From the NCBI GenBank assembly GCA_914767715.1, contig OU612075.1, forward strand, positions 17,732,001 to 17,796,000: a DNA stretch of 64,000 nucleotides. Reading direction: 5' to 3'. Shown here piece by piece: positions 22,301-36,000 of this stretch; positions within the stretch are counted from its first letter, which is position 1, and each line of letters begins with the position of its first letter. This DNA is from Membranipora membranacea. Its lineage: Eukaryota > Bryozoa > Gymnolaemata > Cheilostomatida > Membraniporidae. Both the position numbers and the translations under genes were made by a program. The notes under the pieces are model-generated. The model worked only from the letters and a program-made list of their open reading frames with translations, was not told the origin of the DNA and ran no database searches.

Positions 22301-25300
22301 GCTAAGATGTGTACCTTTGTACTCACAGTAAAAGGTTTGCTTTCAATTTGTCTATCAATCAACCAAAGTATGAGTGAGCTAGACGTGCTTAGAAACAGTC
22401 TTTGATAAACCTTTTTTGAGAGCTTTTTGCTTTGAGGCAGAACAATGTGGTGTTCACTAACTGGTTCACGAAATGGCTGAGTACCTGGTTGGTTGATTGG
22501 TTTAATTTGTCACAAACATTAGACACAAGTGGATCACAAGTGTTGAGTTGGCCAATACTGACTATCAAAATCAATAAATTGACCATGTGCACCATTCATG
22601 ATATTCTAGAATGCTATAATTTATAGCATAGGTAACCATATTGCTTTAATTAATTGGTTTCGGTTGAGGCTGTATAAACTACTGCTTATTATTTGTAGTG
22701 AAGACCACTGCACCAACATCAACAACAGCAGATTTAGTGACCTCACCAATGATGTCAACTACAGCAATCCCAACATCTACTACAAAATCAACCCCAACAT
22801 CAACAAAAACAAGGTCAACTGAAACAATAACCTCACCAACAAGGTAACGTTTACTCAATCCCTGTATCCTAACCGCACTTGTTCTTTTACGGCTTCTTAT
22901 TTTGATTATGATATCGAAAGCCCCCCCCCCCCCCCGTCAATCGCCATGTTGTAGGCATAGCCAGACTCCAATGCCTTAGAACTATATTACTACATCGATT
23001 TGACAGAAAGCATATAGAAAGCGGGATCTACGACCTTGACACCCCTTCAGCTTCGTCATATTACAACTAGTCAAATGGCAAGATGCGCATAACCAAGGAG
23101 TGTGATCAGATCATATTTGAAGTCAGAGAGGCCGATTGTTTCTATTTGAGCACTTCCTCAATGGAAGTGTCGGCCCCAATTCTATCGCGCATAAAATAAC
23201 TCTTACCTAACATTTTGCCGTATCTCTTGAATCCTCTGTCTACCTTTCTTATCCCATAATCTCTCGCTTCTTTTCCTCTCTGCCACACAGCTGTTCACAC
23301 ATCTCTAAGTAATTCAATTTTATTTCAACTCCATGTATTTCTCATCTCTCTAGGTATTATTTAGGACTTTCCTTACAAGACATCCAGAAATTTGATATGG
23401 CATAAGTTTAATTTTTTGATGTTCCAAAACTTTTTCCCTCATCCGCATATGTCGTTCATCATAAACAACTAACAACTAAAGTGCTCACAGAAAACATTAC
23501 TTTTATTATGCGCAAGTCATCATCATTATTATTTTTATTATTAATATTTAACATTCCCAACATTGAGGTTCCTGCAAATACATACATTTTACATGAGCAT
23601 CCATCTACATGGAATTTGAAGATAAGTTAAGGATCCTGTGAATTTGATGAGGTTTATTCCAGTAGTTGGTTATTTATATTTATGGCTGATAATATAGTAG
23701 CCTGTCTTGGCAACAGAGCTTGTCAAGACAGGCTAGTACTATTGATGCAGTCTTATAATTTGACATATTTTGCAAATGCAATCATGGATTGCACGGTCAG
23801 GAAACATAATAACAGCTTGTATCTTTCTATTTCATTTAGAAAGAATGAAGGAAGCTCCCCACAGCCCTCCAAGACCACCTCTGAACCAGCAATGGTCTCT
23901 AGTGAGGAGTAAGTTCATTATAAATATATTGAGAGGTATTTCTCCGAACTTTGTGATCTCTGAAGAATATCAAATCTTGATCAAGATTTGTTCTCCACAT
24001 TACTGCACACCCAAAACACATTGACTCGCCTCTAAGGTATAATAACCTGTTACAAATCTAAGTCTAAGTCTGGCCTAGTTTTTGAAAGAGTAGTTGTATT
24101 GAGAGTAGTTGATGGGTAGCGTAGTGACCTTACTACCTGGGAAGTTTCCTGAATTCACTGCATTGTTTATCTTTGACATGGTTTCTAGCAGATTTTCATG
24201 TACTGTCCTGATACTCTATATCACTACCTGTGGTGATGTGTCATGTTAGTGTGCTGCCAGTGTTCAATTGTTTTACAGCTGTGGATGTAACCTGACCATC
24301 ACAAGAGGAGGGAGAAACTATGGTTCCTGGGATCTTTCCACAATCCTTAGAGACAACCTAAATCTAAGGCAATTCTATCGTATCTCATATGTTAGCAGCA
24401 AAGATGGTTGTGACACTATGATGCAAGCTTGTCGGAGTGTATGTGAGGGGCTGGGTAAGTGAATATATTCATTCTATTGCATACTGTTTTGAAACCTGGT
24501 CAGTGAACAGTTACATCACATCACTTAAAGAGGGGGCTCCAGTTCACTTTCTACCATCCCTATCCAGGTTGATATATTAACCAATTCCGATTCTGTACAT
24601 GTGATCCATTCTGGCGCCAAATACATCATAAAAGCTTGATTGCATCGATAAGGAATTTTTCTCAGTATAATATAGTTAATATTTTTGAAAGTCATTTGGC
24701 TACAAATTCCTAAACTATATTTGACTCTGATGATGGACTTTTGAAAGCTTTTTAATAGAAAATCAAATATGAGAAAGTGTAGGAATGCAATAATTTTGAC
24801 TGCTAACTTTTATTGCTGAGTTCTGTTTTTTAGGTACATTACAGTGTTAATATGTGTGCCACAGCAGGTGTACGGCAAATATTGATTTTCTAGTGAACTA
24901 TAAACCAATAGATCATTGATCATCATGCTTTATGCGATTTAATATGGCTCAATGTAGCCTGTCTTGACAAGAAATGCTAGGCGCTCCCATGTTATTAACT
25001 TGATGTCAAAAGTTATTAGGATATAAATCTGAGCATAGCCAATTGGTAAAAGTAAGTCGCATAAAAAATTTTCATTTCCATTTTTTACTCCCCGCACAAA
25101 TAAACACCTGATGATGGACTAACGAGTCTTATAATTAATGCGGCATCTGAATTGGAGTCCATCTTTGATGACTAAGAACTTGTCAATGTTATGAAAATTG
25201 AAAGAAAACATCAGAGAAAGTAGATCGGAGGCAAATAGATTTTTATTATTGGTCTATTTCAGCTGTGAACTATTTTGGCGAAAGCTATGACACAGTACTA

Positions 25301-26006
25301 TCATACCATGTAGATGACTCCGAAAGAATAGTAAGAAACCACCTCGGTGAGAATCTCTTGCATCATCCCATTTGCCTACATATATGCTGCCCCACCCTCT
25401 TTGATCCAATGAGAAATATTGGAAGATTGAAGTCCGCCTTACCCTTCTCTATGACACAAAATATAACTTATACGCCCAATGGTCTTTCTGTTGAGTTTCC
25501 AGATAAAACTTGTTACTGGCAAAGAATTGTGTTTGTTTTATGCATATATAATGTAGCTTATGAGTTCTGCCCAAAATGGAATACTTTGTCTAAGCACATC
25601 TGAAAGAGGGCATAGGATGTCAGTGGCATCCCATTGACAATCACCATCTCTTTTGATATATAATGGCAGATGATAATGAAATTCCACTACCATCATCCAA
25701 ATAACTATTGATATAGTATACAACATCAAGACAACTAGTCAGCGGTAAGGAACTGCCTAGCTGATTGCAAACTGCACGTAACTGAAGCACTTTTCTCTTT
25801 CAGATACCCTGGCCTGCAATATGGTGAATAGTGAGTCTTACACACCAGTAATTCCATCAATCACCCATCAGGTTCGATCCTGTGCTGCAAGGACGACTCG
25901 TACATTGAATCCGTACAACTTATGCTGTCTGCACTCAGATTCACTGTTTGGTGTATTTGGCTCAATCCGCCCGAGTTCATGTACCCACACAAGTATTTTT
26001 GGATAA
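19309..26006 (+). CDS. gene A: secreted CUB-HYR-mucin protein with one Cys-10 module
   Basis: Ten exons: 19309-19396, 19726-19886, 20549-20706, 21087-21175, 21825-22334, 22699-22843, 23840-23908, 24279-24454, 25263-25346, 25804-26006; 1,683 nt, 560 residues. All splice borders are GT-AG and in phase. Residues 1 to about 24 are a signal peptide (SLLLVLSIATVPAQS). About 33-165 is CUB-like, with four cysteines (ENCGKTL, GTCEMK, AKCDTAVKLYD, HHCDNK). About 178-270 is a Thr-rich stalk of VPTTTAVPTTKA repeats. About 272-335 is a shortened HYR domain starting LLCPNN. About 336-405 is a second Thr-rich stalk. Residues 407-560 are one cysteine module: C-x-C, C-x6-C-x3-C, then C, C, CC, C. No membrane segment follows, so it is probably secreted. 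AATAAA overlaps the stop. Function unknown; matrix or recognition role is inferred. Confidence 0.85.
21890..22130 (+). repeat. coding minisatellite in gene A (Thr-rich stalk)
   Basis: A 36-bp unit encoding VPTTTAVPTTKA, itself two diverged 18-bp halves, is repeated across exon 5. It encodes a Thr/Pro-rich, probably O-glycosylated stalk. Long antisense open frames rich in Val and Gly over the same bases are by-products of the repeat. Confidence 0.85.
23696..23741. repeat. short hairpin in gene A intron 6
   Basis: AGCCTGTCTTG and CAAGACAGGCT face each other across about 14 bases, with TAGT/AGTA outside. The half-sequence TAGCCTGTCTTGACAAG recurs at about 24,956, so this is probably the end of a small repeat family. 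Confidence 0.5.
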
Positions 26007-26164
26007 ATAAAAATAAAATTTGGTTCACCAGTTATTACAGCAGGTGATACATACTACAACTGAACATAAAGTCTACCCAAAGACCATTGCATGTTATAGT
26101 CAGGCAGTTACCTATGATAAAGATACGATTTACAAAGAGAAAGAGTGTTTCTCAAACGGGAAGG

Positions 26165-26270
26165 TAACTCTCATTCACTGCATTATCATGTCACTATGAA
26201 CAGGAAGAGCTTGATTCTTGTATTGCACTTCCTGTACATAGTGACAACTTAATGCAGGAAATGAGAGTTA
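26165..26270. mobile_element. 106-bp fold-back MITE
   Basis: Two 42-bp arms (TAACTCTCATTCACTGCATT... and ...AATGCAGGAAATGAGAGTTA) are reverse complements at about 85-90% with a roughly 20-bp loop. TA at each tip may be the target duplication. It lies 160 bp after gene A. Confidence 0.7.
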
Positions 26271-26279
26271 ATACAATAT

Positions 26280-27000
26280 AAAATAGTATACAGGGGCAAC
26301 GAGAATATGCTTACATTATTTAATATAGATGAACTCATCTAGTTAGAACACCCTTGTACAATATCATGGCGGTCCTCTCTAGGTCCACTTTTATTACATC
26401 TTGTCTATGGGATCGGCTGATAGAAAAAAGCTGGAGGTTAACTGAAACAATCACATTATTGGTAGTAACAAATTTGGAAATAAATAAGCGACTAAAATGA
26501 GAATTTTATCCGCCAAGTAAAGTTCATGAATTTTATAAATTTTGTTTACAGGGGTTGCAGATTGTACAAATTTTCAAAGATTAGAAATAACCAATAACCC
26601 TCTTCCCTTTAAAACATCTAGGTGCTAAGGCTACTCTGCACCCAAAAACCTAGGGACCCTTCTCTTAGCAAATTTTCCGGTTCAATTGGTGGCCTCTTAT
26701 CTGCCATTGAGTGTGATGGAATGGGGTGGTTTATGAGTGAATTTTCATGTTGCAATTACTAATAATTAGTATTATTACAGAAGTTTTTTCATTCTAATTA
26801 CAGTATGAGAGCTATGCGGTAATATTTTGAAAACTGAGTAGCTAGAAAATCTGAATTATAGGTGAAAAATTAGTGGCTTATACCAAGGAGTTGGAGACTA
26901 ACTCTTTGACGGTTTCTATTTTGAGTATAATGCATCATCACACAGTATTATCTCTACTTATCGTTGTTCGACCTTCTCAAATATCAATGTGGGAAACTGG
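26280..27000. other. intergenic, gene A to gene B
   Basis: AT-rich with no supported exon. It runs into the gene B promoter at about 27,002. Confidence 0.45.
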
Positions 27001-27001
27001 C

Positions 27002-27018
27002 CAGCTGACTATATATAT
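27002..27018 (+). promoter_or_regulatory. E-box plus TATA-like core upstream of gene B
   Basis: CAGCTG at 27,002-27,007 is followed at once by ACTATATATATGC, a TATA-like core about 75 bp before the gene B ATG. Genes A and C also carry CAGCTG close to the start (19,199-19,204 and 48,569-48,574). Confidence 0.4.
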
Positions 27019-27088
27019 GCAGTCTATTGGAGTCATGCCGTCTATGTGCGCAGAAGACTAGCAAGGAGAGTCAACGGTAGAAGCAACA

Positions 27089-30000
27089 ATGGCGCTAAAG
27101 ATGGTGGCTTCGAGCAGCGCCTCACTGTGTCTACTGATGTTTCTTATTCCAAGCATTGTACAGTGTGCTGATCCATATAGTATGTATCAAATTCTAATAT
27201 ATTCGGTAACTATGGAAATTATTTGAGTGTTTTGTAAACTGCTTAAATTCTTATGCAACAAGTGTGTGTGTATGTATTGTGCTTGTGGTGGGGCAATGCT
27301 GACATCAACCCTTCCAAATCAGACACAAATGATTGCGATTCCAATATCACCGTCATGGCGGCAAAATTCTTTAGTATCAAGTATCAAGGGTACATGTGCC
27401 ACACTCCTGCAATACCCCACACCACCTGCAAAACATACACTCTTAAGGCCCACTCCATTTCTACCCTGGTTATGTTATGCACATCACATTCCACAGTTCA
27501 TGTTTCATCTGGAATTATTGTAGTTTCATTACTGGCTAACTGCGGCAAAACTCTGGTACCAAACCAGAATGCCCCAGCCCGAGGCATACTTTATATTGAT
27601 GGTAAAGGCGGCTTTTCTGTTCCAAGTAAATGCGAAGTCAAGATGGATGCCATTGATGACAATCAACAGATCTACTTTCGGTTCATGGTATGTATTTATT
27701 GTTGACTCGTTAGAACATTTTGAAAAATGTATGGATGGACGAGAATTTGTTTACACCTTTCTCTTCTGTCCTGCCACATGCAGTGCTATGGGGACTAAAT
27801 AAATGAGAAGGTTTTGATTTCAAGCTGTATCTTAGTTTTATCGGTTTTTCATCAACCAAAGTTTTCTTATGTTAGTAAGGACTTCAGGTTTAGGAGTAAA
27901 AATATATGTATGATTTGTACTGTGATCACAGTTGACATTAAAAATATCAACTACTCCCAGAACTAATGTTGATATTGGTTAATATGATTTCTAGTTGCCA
28001 CCTGTGCTATTGCATATAGAATGGCTACATCCCTTGTTTTTAAAGCTGGCACTGGGCCCAATTAATGCTGCCTTGCTGGAATTTTATTGCCATATTGGCT
28101 TTTCTTCTTATTTCAGGCACTTCGATTGGCCAACTGTGAAACAACAGTCAAACTATATGACAACATTGATGATACAATCATGGCATACCTGGCTCCCATC
28201 TTCACTTCGGAGGATCACTTTTGTGATAATACAACACTCTGGTACTACGACTTCCTAAACTATGTAACTCCTATGTGAGTATATTTGACGGATCTAACCA
28301 TCCGTACTGATGTTGTTACAAATAAGTTGTTGATTGGAATTGCGAACATATATTATATAAGATTGAGATCCCTTTGTGCTCCGACCTGCCTGCTAACTAA
28401 GAGCAGCTTGGTGCCGAATATAGCGGCCGCGCCCTTAAGGCACCTTTATTTCTCAGTCTTTGAACCGAGACAGAGCTTACGATTTTAACCCGCTCGTTTT
28501 TAACCCAAATCTACATGTTAAGTCTCCCCTCTAAGCATCTATGCACTTAACTCCCCGACGCTGATAAAGGAGGGCATAACATGTTACCTCATGCTCACTA
28601 TTCTCACTAGGTCAAATGAAATCCAGTACTGTGTAAATGACTACACACCAACAATTATAGCCAGTAAAATCTAGAGGCATATTGCGACCTTAACCACATT
28701 GATGAGAATGCAGAATGGCCAATGTTGGTAGAATGCACTTTTGTCTACCTACAGTGTCGATCCCTTTTGGACTTCTCACATCGAATGGCATCTCCGATGT
28801 TTGTGCACACGCAGGGCCACTTTGCCTCACTATTCTCTAACTCACTACTTTAAACCGCCTGTTAATGAAAAATAAGTTAAACCAAGCAACCACAACCTGT
28901 TCATCTAGTAGTTCCGTCTCTGATAGTCATGACCAAAGTGAATTTTTACTTATTAGCCAGTTAAAGGTTCACAAATTTGTTTTCTCACCCTTTTTTATTG
29001 TAATGCCAATGTACCGCTGTCAGAACCATGGGTCTCAGACTTCAATATTGAAACAGCAGGACTCATCCCTATTCAGATAACATCCTTTCAATTCAACTCT
29101 TAATCAATAATGGTTGATTCATTTTACAGAACAGATGGTCTTCCTCCATTTAATCTTCAAGTATACAATGCCGACAAATTGAGAGACACAGACATGTTGC
29201 TTTTAGAATACACCTCAGGTGAGTGCATTAATTGTTTTGCAAAGCTTCACTTCCTCTCTACAGAGTATCGTGTAGTGCCTCCTGCCTAACAGCACACTGA
29301 GAGCTGCTTGCCTCAAATATCACTGCCTACCTGCAACTTATTGTATTCTGGTGTGTGATATAATGTTGTCGTTAATCACTTCTACCTGTATATTTATTCA
29401 GTCATTAACAGTGAAGATGAGGTTTGGCCAGCAGGCACCACTACTGAGCTCCCAACAACAACATCTACTACACCAACCACCACATCTACCACACCGTTGA
29501 CCACAACACCAACAACCACACCAACTACAACAACCCCTTCTACAACAACAACTACACCCACTACCACTACACCAACAACCACCACAATGATCCCTCTCTT
29601 TTGCCCGCAGAACGTCACTGTAGTTGCTAATAGTCCAGATGAACTTGTAAAAATTGAATGGAAGTTGCCTTCAGCTAAGGGTTACACCAATATGACTTCA
29701 TATCAGAGAGTGGGAGAATACACCAATTACTTCCCACTGCCAAGAACGAGCAAAACTTGTGTTTTTGTTATCACTGTGAAAGGTATGTTCTATGTTGTAT
29801 CTTACTCAAATGCTTCCTTAGACTGGTTACCTGTTAGCGGCCATGATGATAAAAAAAATGCTTTGAATGAGAAAAGTTTTTCTTGTGTTTTTTTCTGAAA
29901 TATACTGGTGTAATTAGTTGATCCGTCTTGCGGCTACATATCACCATCCTTTTCTTTCACCTTGACTTAGAAAAGCCAACAACACCAACAACTACAACAA

Positions 30001-33000
30001 CAACGACACCCACAACAACTACAACACCAACCACAACAACTACAACGCCAACAACCACAACAACCCCTACAACTACAACAACAACACCTACAACAACTAC
30101 AACCCCCACAACAACACCTACAACAACTCCTACTACAACTCCTACAACAACACCAACCACAACAACTACTACACCAACAACAACCACAACTCCTACAACA
30201 ACACCAACTACTACACCAAAGCCTATAAAGTATGTGATCTATCAGATTTCCAGTTGTTGGAATTCTTATTTTTACAATAAATCAATGTAATGTTCTTTGT
30301 GTTCATGTAAATAATGGATCCTCACAGAGACACACGATACAGTACAGATGCCTCATTAATACAGGTTCTTACATCATAAAACTAGTGACCATTCCAAGCA
30401 CAATAAACATATATACCTTAGAGAAGTAAACGTTAGCTAGAGTGTAGTTTAACGAGTATGGGGATGTCTTTATGTTAGCAAGCACTAACTTGGCTAGCTG
30501 AGGGAATCCTATTTTAAGTAAAGAGGGCAAGTATGCACAATGTTTGTGTGCTAGTTACACTGGCCATTTTTATTACCATTATGAACACATGTATTTGTTG
30601 GTAGCTGTACTGTTTCATAAAGGAAACCTTTGATTATGAATGTTATTACCTGGCTCATATTGTAGATGTTCCTGTTTGTTTGGACCGAGCCAGCTTTCAG
30701 TCATGTCTGGTGGGTTGAAATATTCACCTGCACCAGGCCTTATTGATGATAAGACTCTCCCACTTCGTAGCTGCAACCAGGCATACGAAGATTGCAGACT
30801 CTACTGCTACGGAAAAAGTATGACACTAAACTAATTGTTTTAATGTGAAAACTTGTCCTTCAGTGCACAGTGCTATGGCTTGCTAAGGTCTCATGTGATA
30901 AAAAAAAAAACCTTGAAGTTTGAAAGATTTTTCGCAAGGGCGATGTACTGCTGGCCCACTGTGATGATAGCACCGCCGCGTCATCCTAGTTTTATCAAAA
31001 TTCCATGAAAATGACAATTTTGTACTTACAACTTTTAGTGAGGACATTGAAGTTAGACATCTATGGTGGTGAAGTGCAGGCTGGGAAGGAAAAATTAGGT
31101 AAGTTGTTAGGGGTACAAGCAGCTAGTTTTTAGATTGTTTTATCTGCATCCAGCACCATCTTGCTTCATAAATTGCTTTGAGTCGGGAAGAGAAGATAGA
31201 TGGTGTGCAACAGTGGCGTATATTAGCACTCACGGCCCACGGATTTCCGTGAGTGGCTGAATAGCTCAGTGTGTAGAGCGTCTGCCTTGTAATCACTGTC
31301 AATGAGATTGTAGTGGGTTCGAATCCCATCGAGGGCAGTTTTTTTCAAATTAATGCTTTATAACTGGAGCATTTTTACCGTAATCTTCTACTGCTATTGA
31401 GTTGTTTTCTGAAAGTACCCAACAGCTCAGTGAGCTATTGAAATACCTCTCTGCTTGCACTATTTTGCTACCGATATGCAAAAATTTCCGTGTGGGAGGG
31501 CGCTTAAGCGCCCCTCCCACACCCTCCCCGCCACGCCTACGGCGTGTGGATCGGGCTGTGCCCGATCATTATGCTCATCTCTAAAAAGTCAGTGAGTGAA
31601 ATTTTTTAGAATATACGCCCCTGGTGTGCAATTACATTCAACAAAAATGCTTTGGAATGATACAAATCAATTGTTTGTAATATACATTAATATGCACCTT
31701 TTTAATCTAAAATTGAATACAATAATGATAAATAATAAATAATTGGTTATGGAGTTGCTGCTTGAATTGTAAATTCCAAATATTCACGTCTAGTACTTTT
31801 ATGGGCTCAGCTAACATTGCTGAAAGAATCACTTTTCCTAGCGAGTAATTCCTTGATATTGAAAGCATAACCAACAACTAACTATGCAACGGACATCTTG
31901 ATCTGCAAGATAGATTATGTATAGTCATGTCATCCTACAGAAAGCCAACTTTTATTAGTGCGCAATTCGATTGGAGGCATGTCACGTATATTCACATTGC
32001 TTGATTTGTTTATCCAGGAGATATGGTTTGCAGCGATTCAAAGTTGTCTACTTTTGACGACCACCGGCTTGGTCTATTCTTTGACTTGGATGGTTGTGTA
32101 GCTAATCAGTACCAGGCTCCCCCATTGGTAAAGTACATAGATGATAACATATGCTGTGATGTCAGTGTATCTGGTAGAAACTTCAGAAAATACAGGCCCT
32201 GCAGGTGAGAATCTTTATTTAGAGGAAATTAAAATGCATTGTTGTTGATGATTGAGCTCTATGGATCTCAGGGAGTTAGCACATTCAGGAGCCTGAACCC
32301 TAGACTCATTTCACAAGCCTCCTGATTAAAATTTTGTGTCTGTTCTGAGCTGTGAATGATGATAACAACAGAGTTTAAGCTGTTTGAAGAGATCTCTGTC
32401 ATCGTAACCATAGTAGGAAGTGTGATTGAGAGCACTTTGCTACTACCCATATCGCCAGCCCATATCCCTGTTGATTTTAGCTGAGCAGGGTACATTAACA
32501 GCTCTTCAAGCATAGCTTGGGTGTATCTAGTTCCTTAACGCTTGTGTCTGAATCCATGAATTCGATAACTTGTCTTTGCCCAGTTGCTCATTTTTAAACT
32601 GTGAACATACGTCTCATCCGTCTCATCATATAGACAATTATCAACTTTTTCTGTTTTATGAATTCATTAATTTCTAGCTCCATTGCTATCCAGACGTTCT
32701 TTGGGTAACCAATAAATAGGGCTGTTTCCTCTATTTTGTTTGTTCGTACATATTTATAAGCTTCAATTTTAACGGGTTAACACTCATTTTATCTTCTGCA
32801 GAGCAAAAACAATCACAACTACTGCTGCTACTGTCCCTCCTCAACAATCTGGCGGGTTGAATTTACATGACACGTAAGTATGATTTGTGCACTTACAGTA
32901 CATTCAACCTAGGCCTTCCTTTTCAACACAGGATATGTATTAGGGTTATTGGCCTTATAGGCCTCTTTGCTAGGTCCCTGTGTAGATTTTAGAAGTCTTT

Positions 33001-36000
33001 CGAGCTGGTCAGGTCATTGGTAAATTATTATCCGTCTTGATCATAGATAGGAGTGAGTATGAGAAATATTATAAATAGAGGAAGTACTGCCTAAACATAA
33101 GGCTGCTTTGACCACATATTGTATTACTGTCATGGTCGATCACGACATCATTTCAACCTATATTAATTTTACCCAGATGTGATTGTAAGATTGGCCTTAG
33201 CTGGGGAAGCCGTGCTTCTTCAGAGAGGAAAATTGGCTTTGAAGTGAACAGGGATATCATACCACAGAAAACTGTGTATGGAAGCAATTGTGAAGATTTG
33301 CATCAGAAGTGTGTTCAATACTGTCAAGACTATGGTGAGATATATTTTCAGGGACTTGATGTAGGCCCTAAAACCTGTCGCTGTTTGAAGTTGAGATTTC
33401 AACCAAAGAATGAGTCCATTTTATGGCAGTATTTTACGGAAAGTAGTTTGATAAGAATTGCAAATATGTTGCAATGTTGGTTTTACACAATACTAATGTT
33501 TGGATTGAACTTTTGACACAAGTTTGTTGTGAGTCTTTACGATAGAAAAACCATCTATGGCCTTCACACTTGCCGTCCCCGTGGAAATTTGGAAATGACA
33601 AATGCTATAATATTTCTGAGATGAATAACAGAATTGAAATGATTTTTTGTCATCTCATCATCCACCTTGAGGTGGAAATCAACATGAGGATATTCTCAGT
33701 CTTCCTGACAATTTGATGATGATGAAAGTTGTGTGACTGTTTTTTCTATTTTAGTGAGAGACAATGATATATCTGCCAAGACACCCAAATCTAGTCCTGT
33801 TGCTGGGGTGCATGACATTGGTGAGATCACATCATGCCGGTTTTAATTTGCATATGAGTTGAGATCCTTGTCTTGATCCTAGTGAGAATGGAGATGTTGT
33901 GTCGCTATTAAATGAGTGCTACTCTGTTTGTATAGCTGTTATCGCGCTCAGCGCTGAATGTGCTCGATAGCACTAAGCTACCAGAGAAATCAACAAAAGA
34001 GCCCATGCTATATAAATATATTATAGCGATTTTAGAGGGGAAGCAAGTTCTATAAACCGATCGCCTTCATTGAAGTTGACTGTTGACAGGATCTTGGATG
34101 TGTATGAGAGAGAGAACAGTGATAACTGGTGATATGGTGGGGGAGTTAGAGGTTCACTCACAACTAGATGGATGTGCCGCGGGACTACACAAATCCTACT
34201 ATGAAAGAAAAGCCATCACACTGTCTGGAACAAATGGCATCTGCTGCCGGGAGTTTGGAGCAATGATAAAATACTATACTGAGACAGATTGTCAGTCTCA
34301 AGTCATCCCAGCACAGAAAGTAACTTTACCACCAACGCATAATTCTCTCTTTACCACTCGGTAAGGACTAGTGATGTGTTGCAGTAAGTTCCAGGGTTGC
34401 TAGTAAGTACAAGAGGTGTGTCACAATGAGTACTAGGGTGGTCAGTAAATACAAGTAAGGTGTCAAAGTGGGTTCTTGGGATGTGAAATAGTGAGGACCG
34501 TGTATTGAAGGTAAAATAACATCGTTGACCTCCAAATTTCACTCAAGCTTACATATTTATGTCCGATATCTTCTAACCTTTGAAAATTATCACATGAAAT
34601 AGCATATAGGGTAACCATTTTTGAAAGTTTTTCATCTGACAAAAAGGATAACTACTTTCTTGCTAAAAACTCCATGACTATTAAAGGTGTACCTGTCCGA
34701 TTGGTTTTTCTCGTATGGAGACTGTCGAAGGCTCCAGAGTGGTGCGTAGACACAAACTTATTACTGATAATCGAGTGTTCACATCACAACCATACAGAGT
34801 AGATGGAAGCGACTGTGAGGCTGCAAGGGAGGAATGCTCGCAGAGATGTTACTATCAAGCAGGTTTGTCCGCCCCTACAATGCCCAATATTTCAGTTTGA
34901 TAATCAAAATAGTATGCAAAGAGATGATTAAATTGATGTGCACATTTCTTCTTTCCCAGTGTAAATAGTTTATATAAATTTGAAAGCTCTCTTTCTTTCG
35001 AACTAAAATTTAGCTAATTACAACACTAGTCTTAGAATTTAAATGTCGAGTCACAAATTTAAATCCATAATTTATTCTTTTTTCAGTCACTACAATGAAG
35101 CTTTCAACTTCAACTCCCCTGACAGTAGATGGATACAATACTAACCTTGGTAAGTTTGTAGACAAAGACATACTTATATAAACATATTTACCGACCCATA
35201 TTTGTCAGATATCTTATCAACTACTGAAGCCCAAGTCAGTATTACATCCAACCCCTAAGCATGACATGACAACTGAGCTACCATCTTACGAATGTGACAG
35301 ATGAAGATGACCAAATTTTGATTTGTGGTAGGGCCATATCATTTTCAGATGCAACCCCAACAGTTGTGGGGGCGTTTGATAATGAATAATGACATCGCCA
35401 TCTTCCAAGCAGCAAAGATTCAACACTAAAACTATTTATGAGTAGGAGTTGTTTCTGGTGGTTAAAGCGCTCGCACTTTAACACTCATACGATGAAAATT
35501 TTGTCTTCCGTGGTTTATGGGCTCTAGGACTGCTCTGACTTGACTGCAATCTTAGAGGAAATTGGCAACCGATAAGCTGCTGCGCCTAAATTTATCAGTA
35601 TTTCTCAATATAAAAGTCAATAAAGCAAACATCTAGCATCTTACCTATCAATCGAATAAAAACCTAATGTTCTATTATAAAGGAAACGAGGTGTGTTATG
35701 TTTACCAAAGAGATCTTATACAATATGAGCAAGCCTATGTCTATGTGCTATATGATGTGGGATCTTGTAATGCCTACAAAACTACAGGGGATAGTTTCAA
35801 TGATGAGAACTATGTTGCCACAGTGACAAATGACTTCTGCTGCAGCAAACAAAACAACTATATGCAATCATATAAATGCAGCAGGTGAGAAACAGTCGGT
35901 ATAAATTATTTTCAATAGAGAAAGTTACATCCATTCTGGTATGAGGTCATTTGAAACATCTTGTTTCACACTTACCCATGGTGTGTTCAAGATGTTGTTA

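Noticed and set aside
28425-28445. GCGGCCGCGCCCTTAAGG, resembling cloning linker sequence
   Set aside because: It contains a NotI site and a rare GC-rich patch, but the flanks are continuous intron of gene B and no vector backbone is visible. Chance is enough; read coverage would settle it.
29957-30187. A Val/Gly-only minus-strand frame
   Set aside because: It is the antisense of the (PTTTT)n coding repeat in gene B exon 6.
31253-31338. A tRNA gene
   Set aside because: Box A and box B are excellent, but the acceptor stem does not pair and the anticodon arm is disrupted; it lies inside a hAT MITE. A SINE-type relic is more likely.
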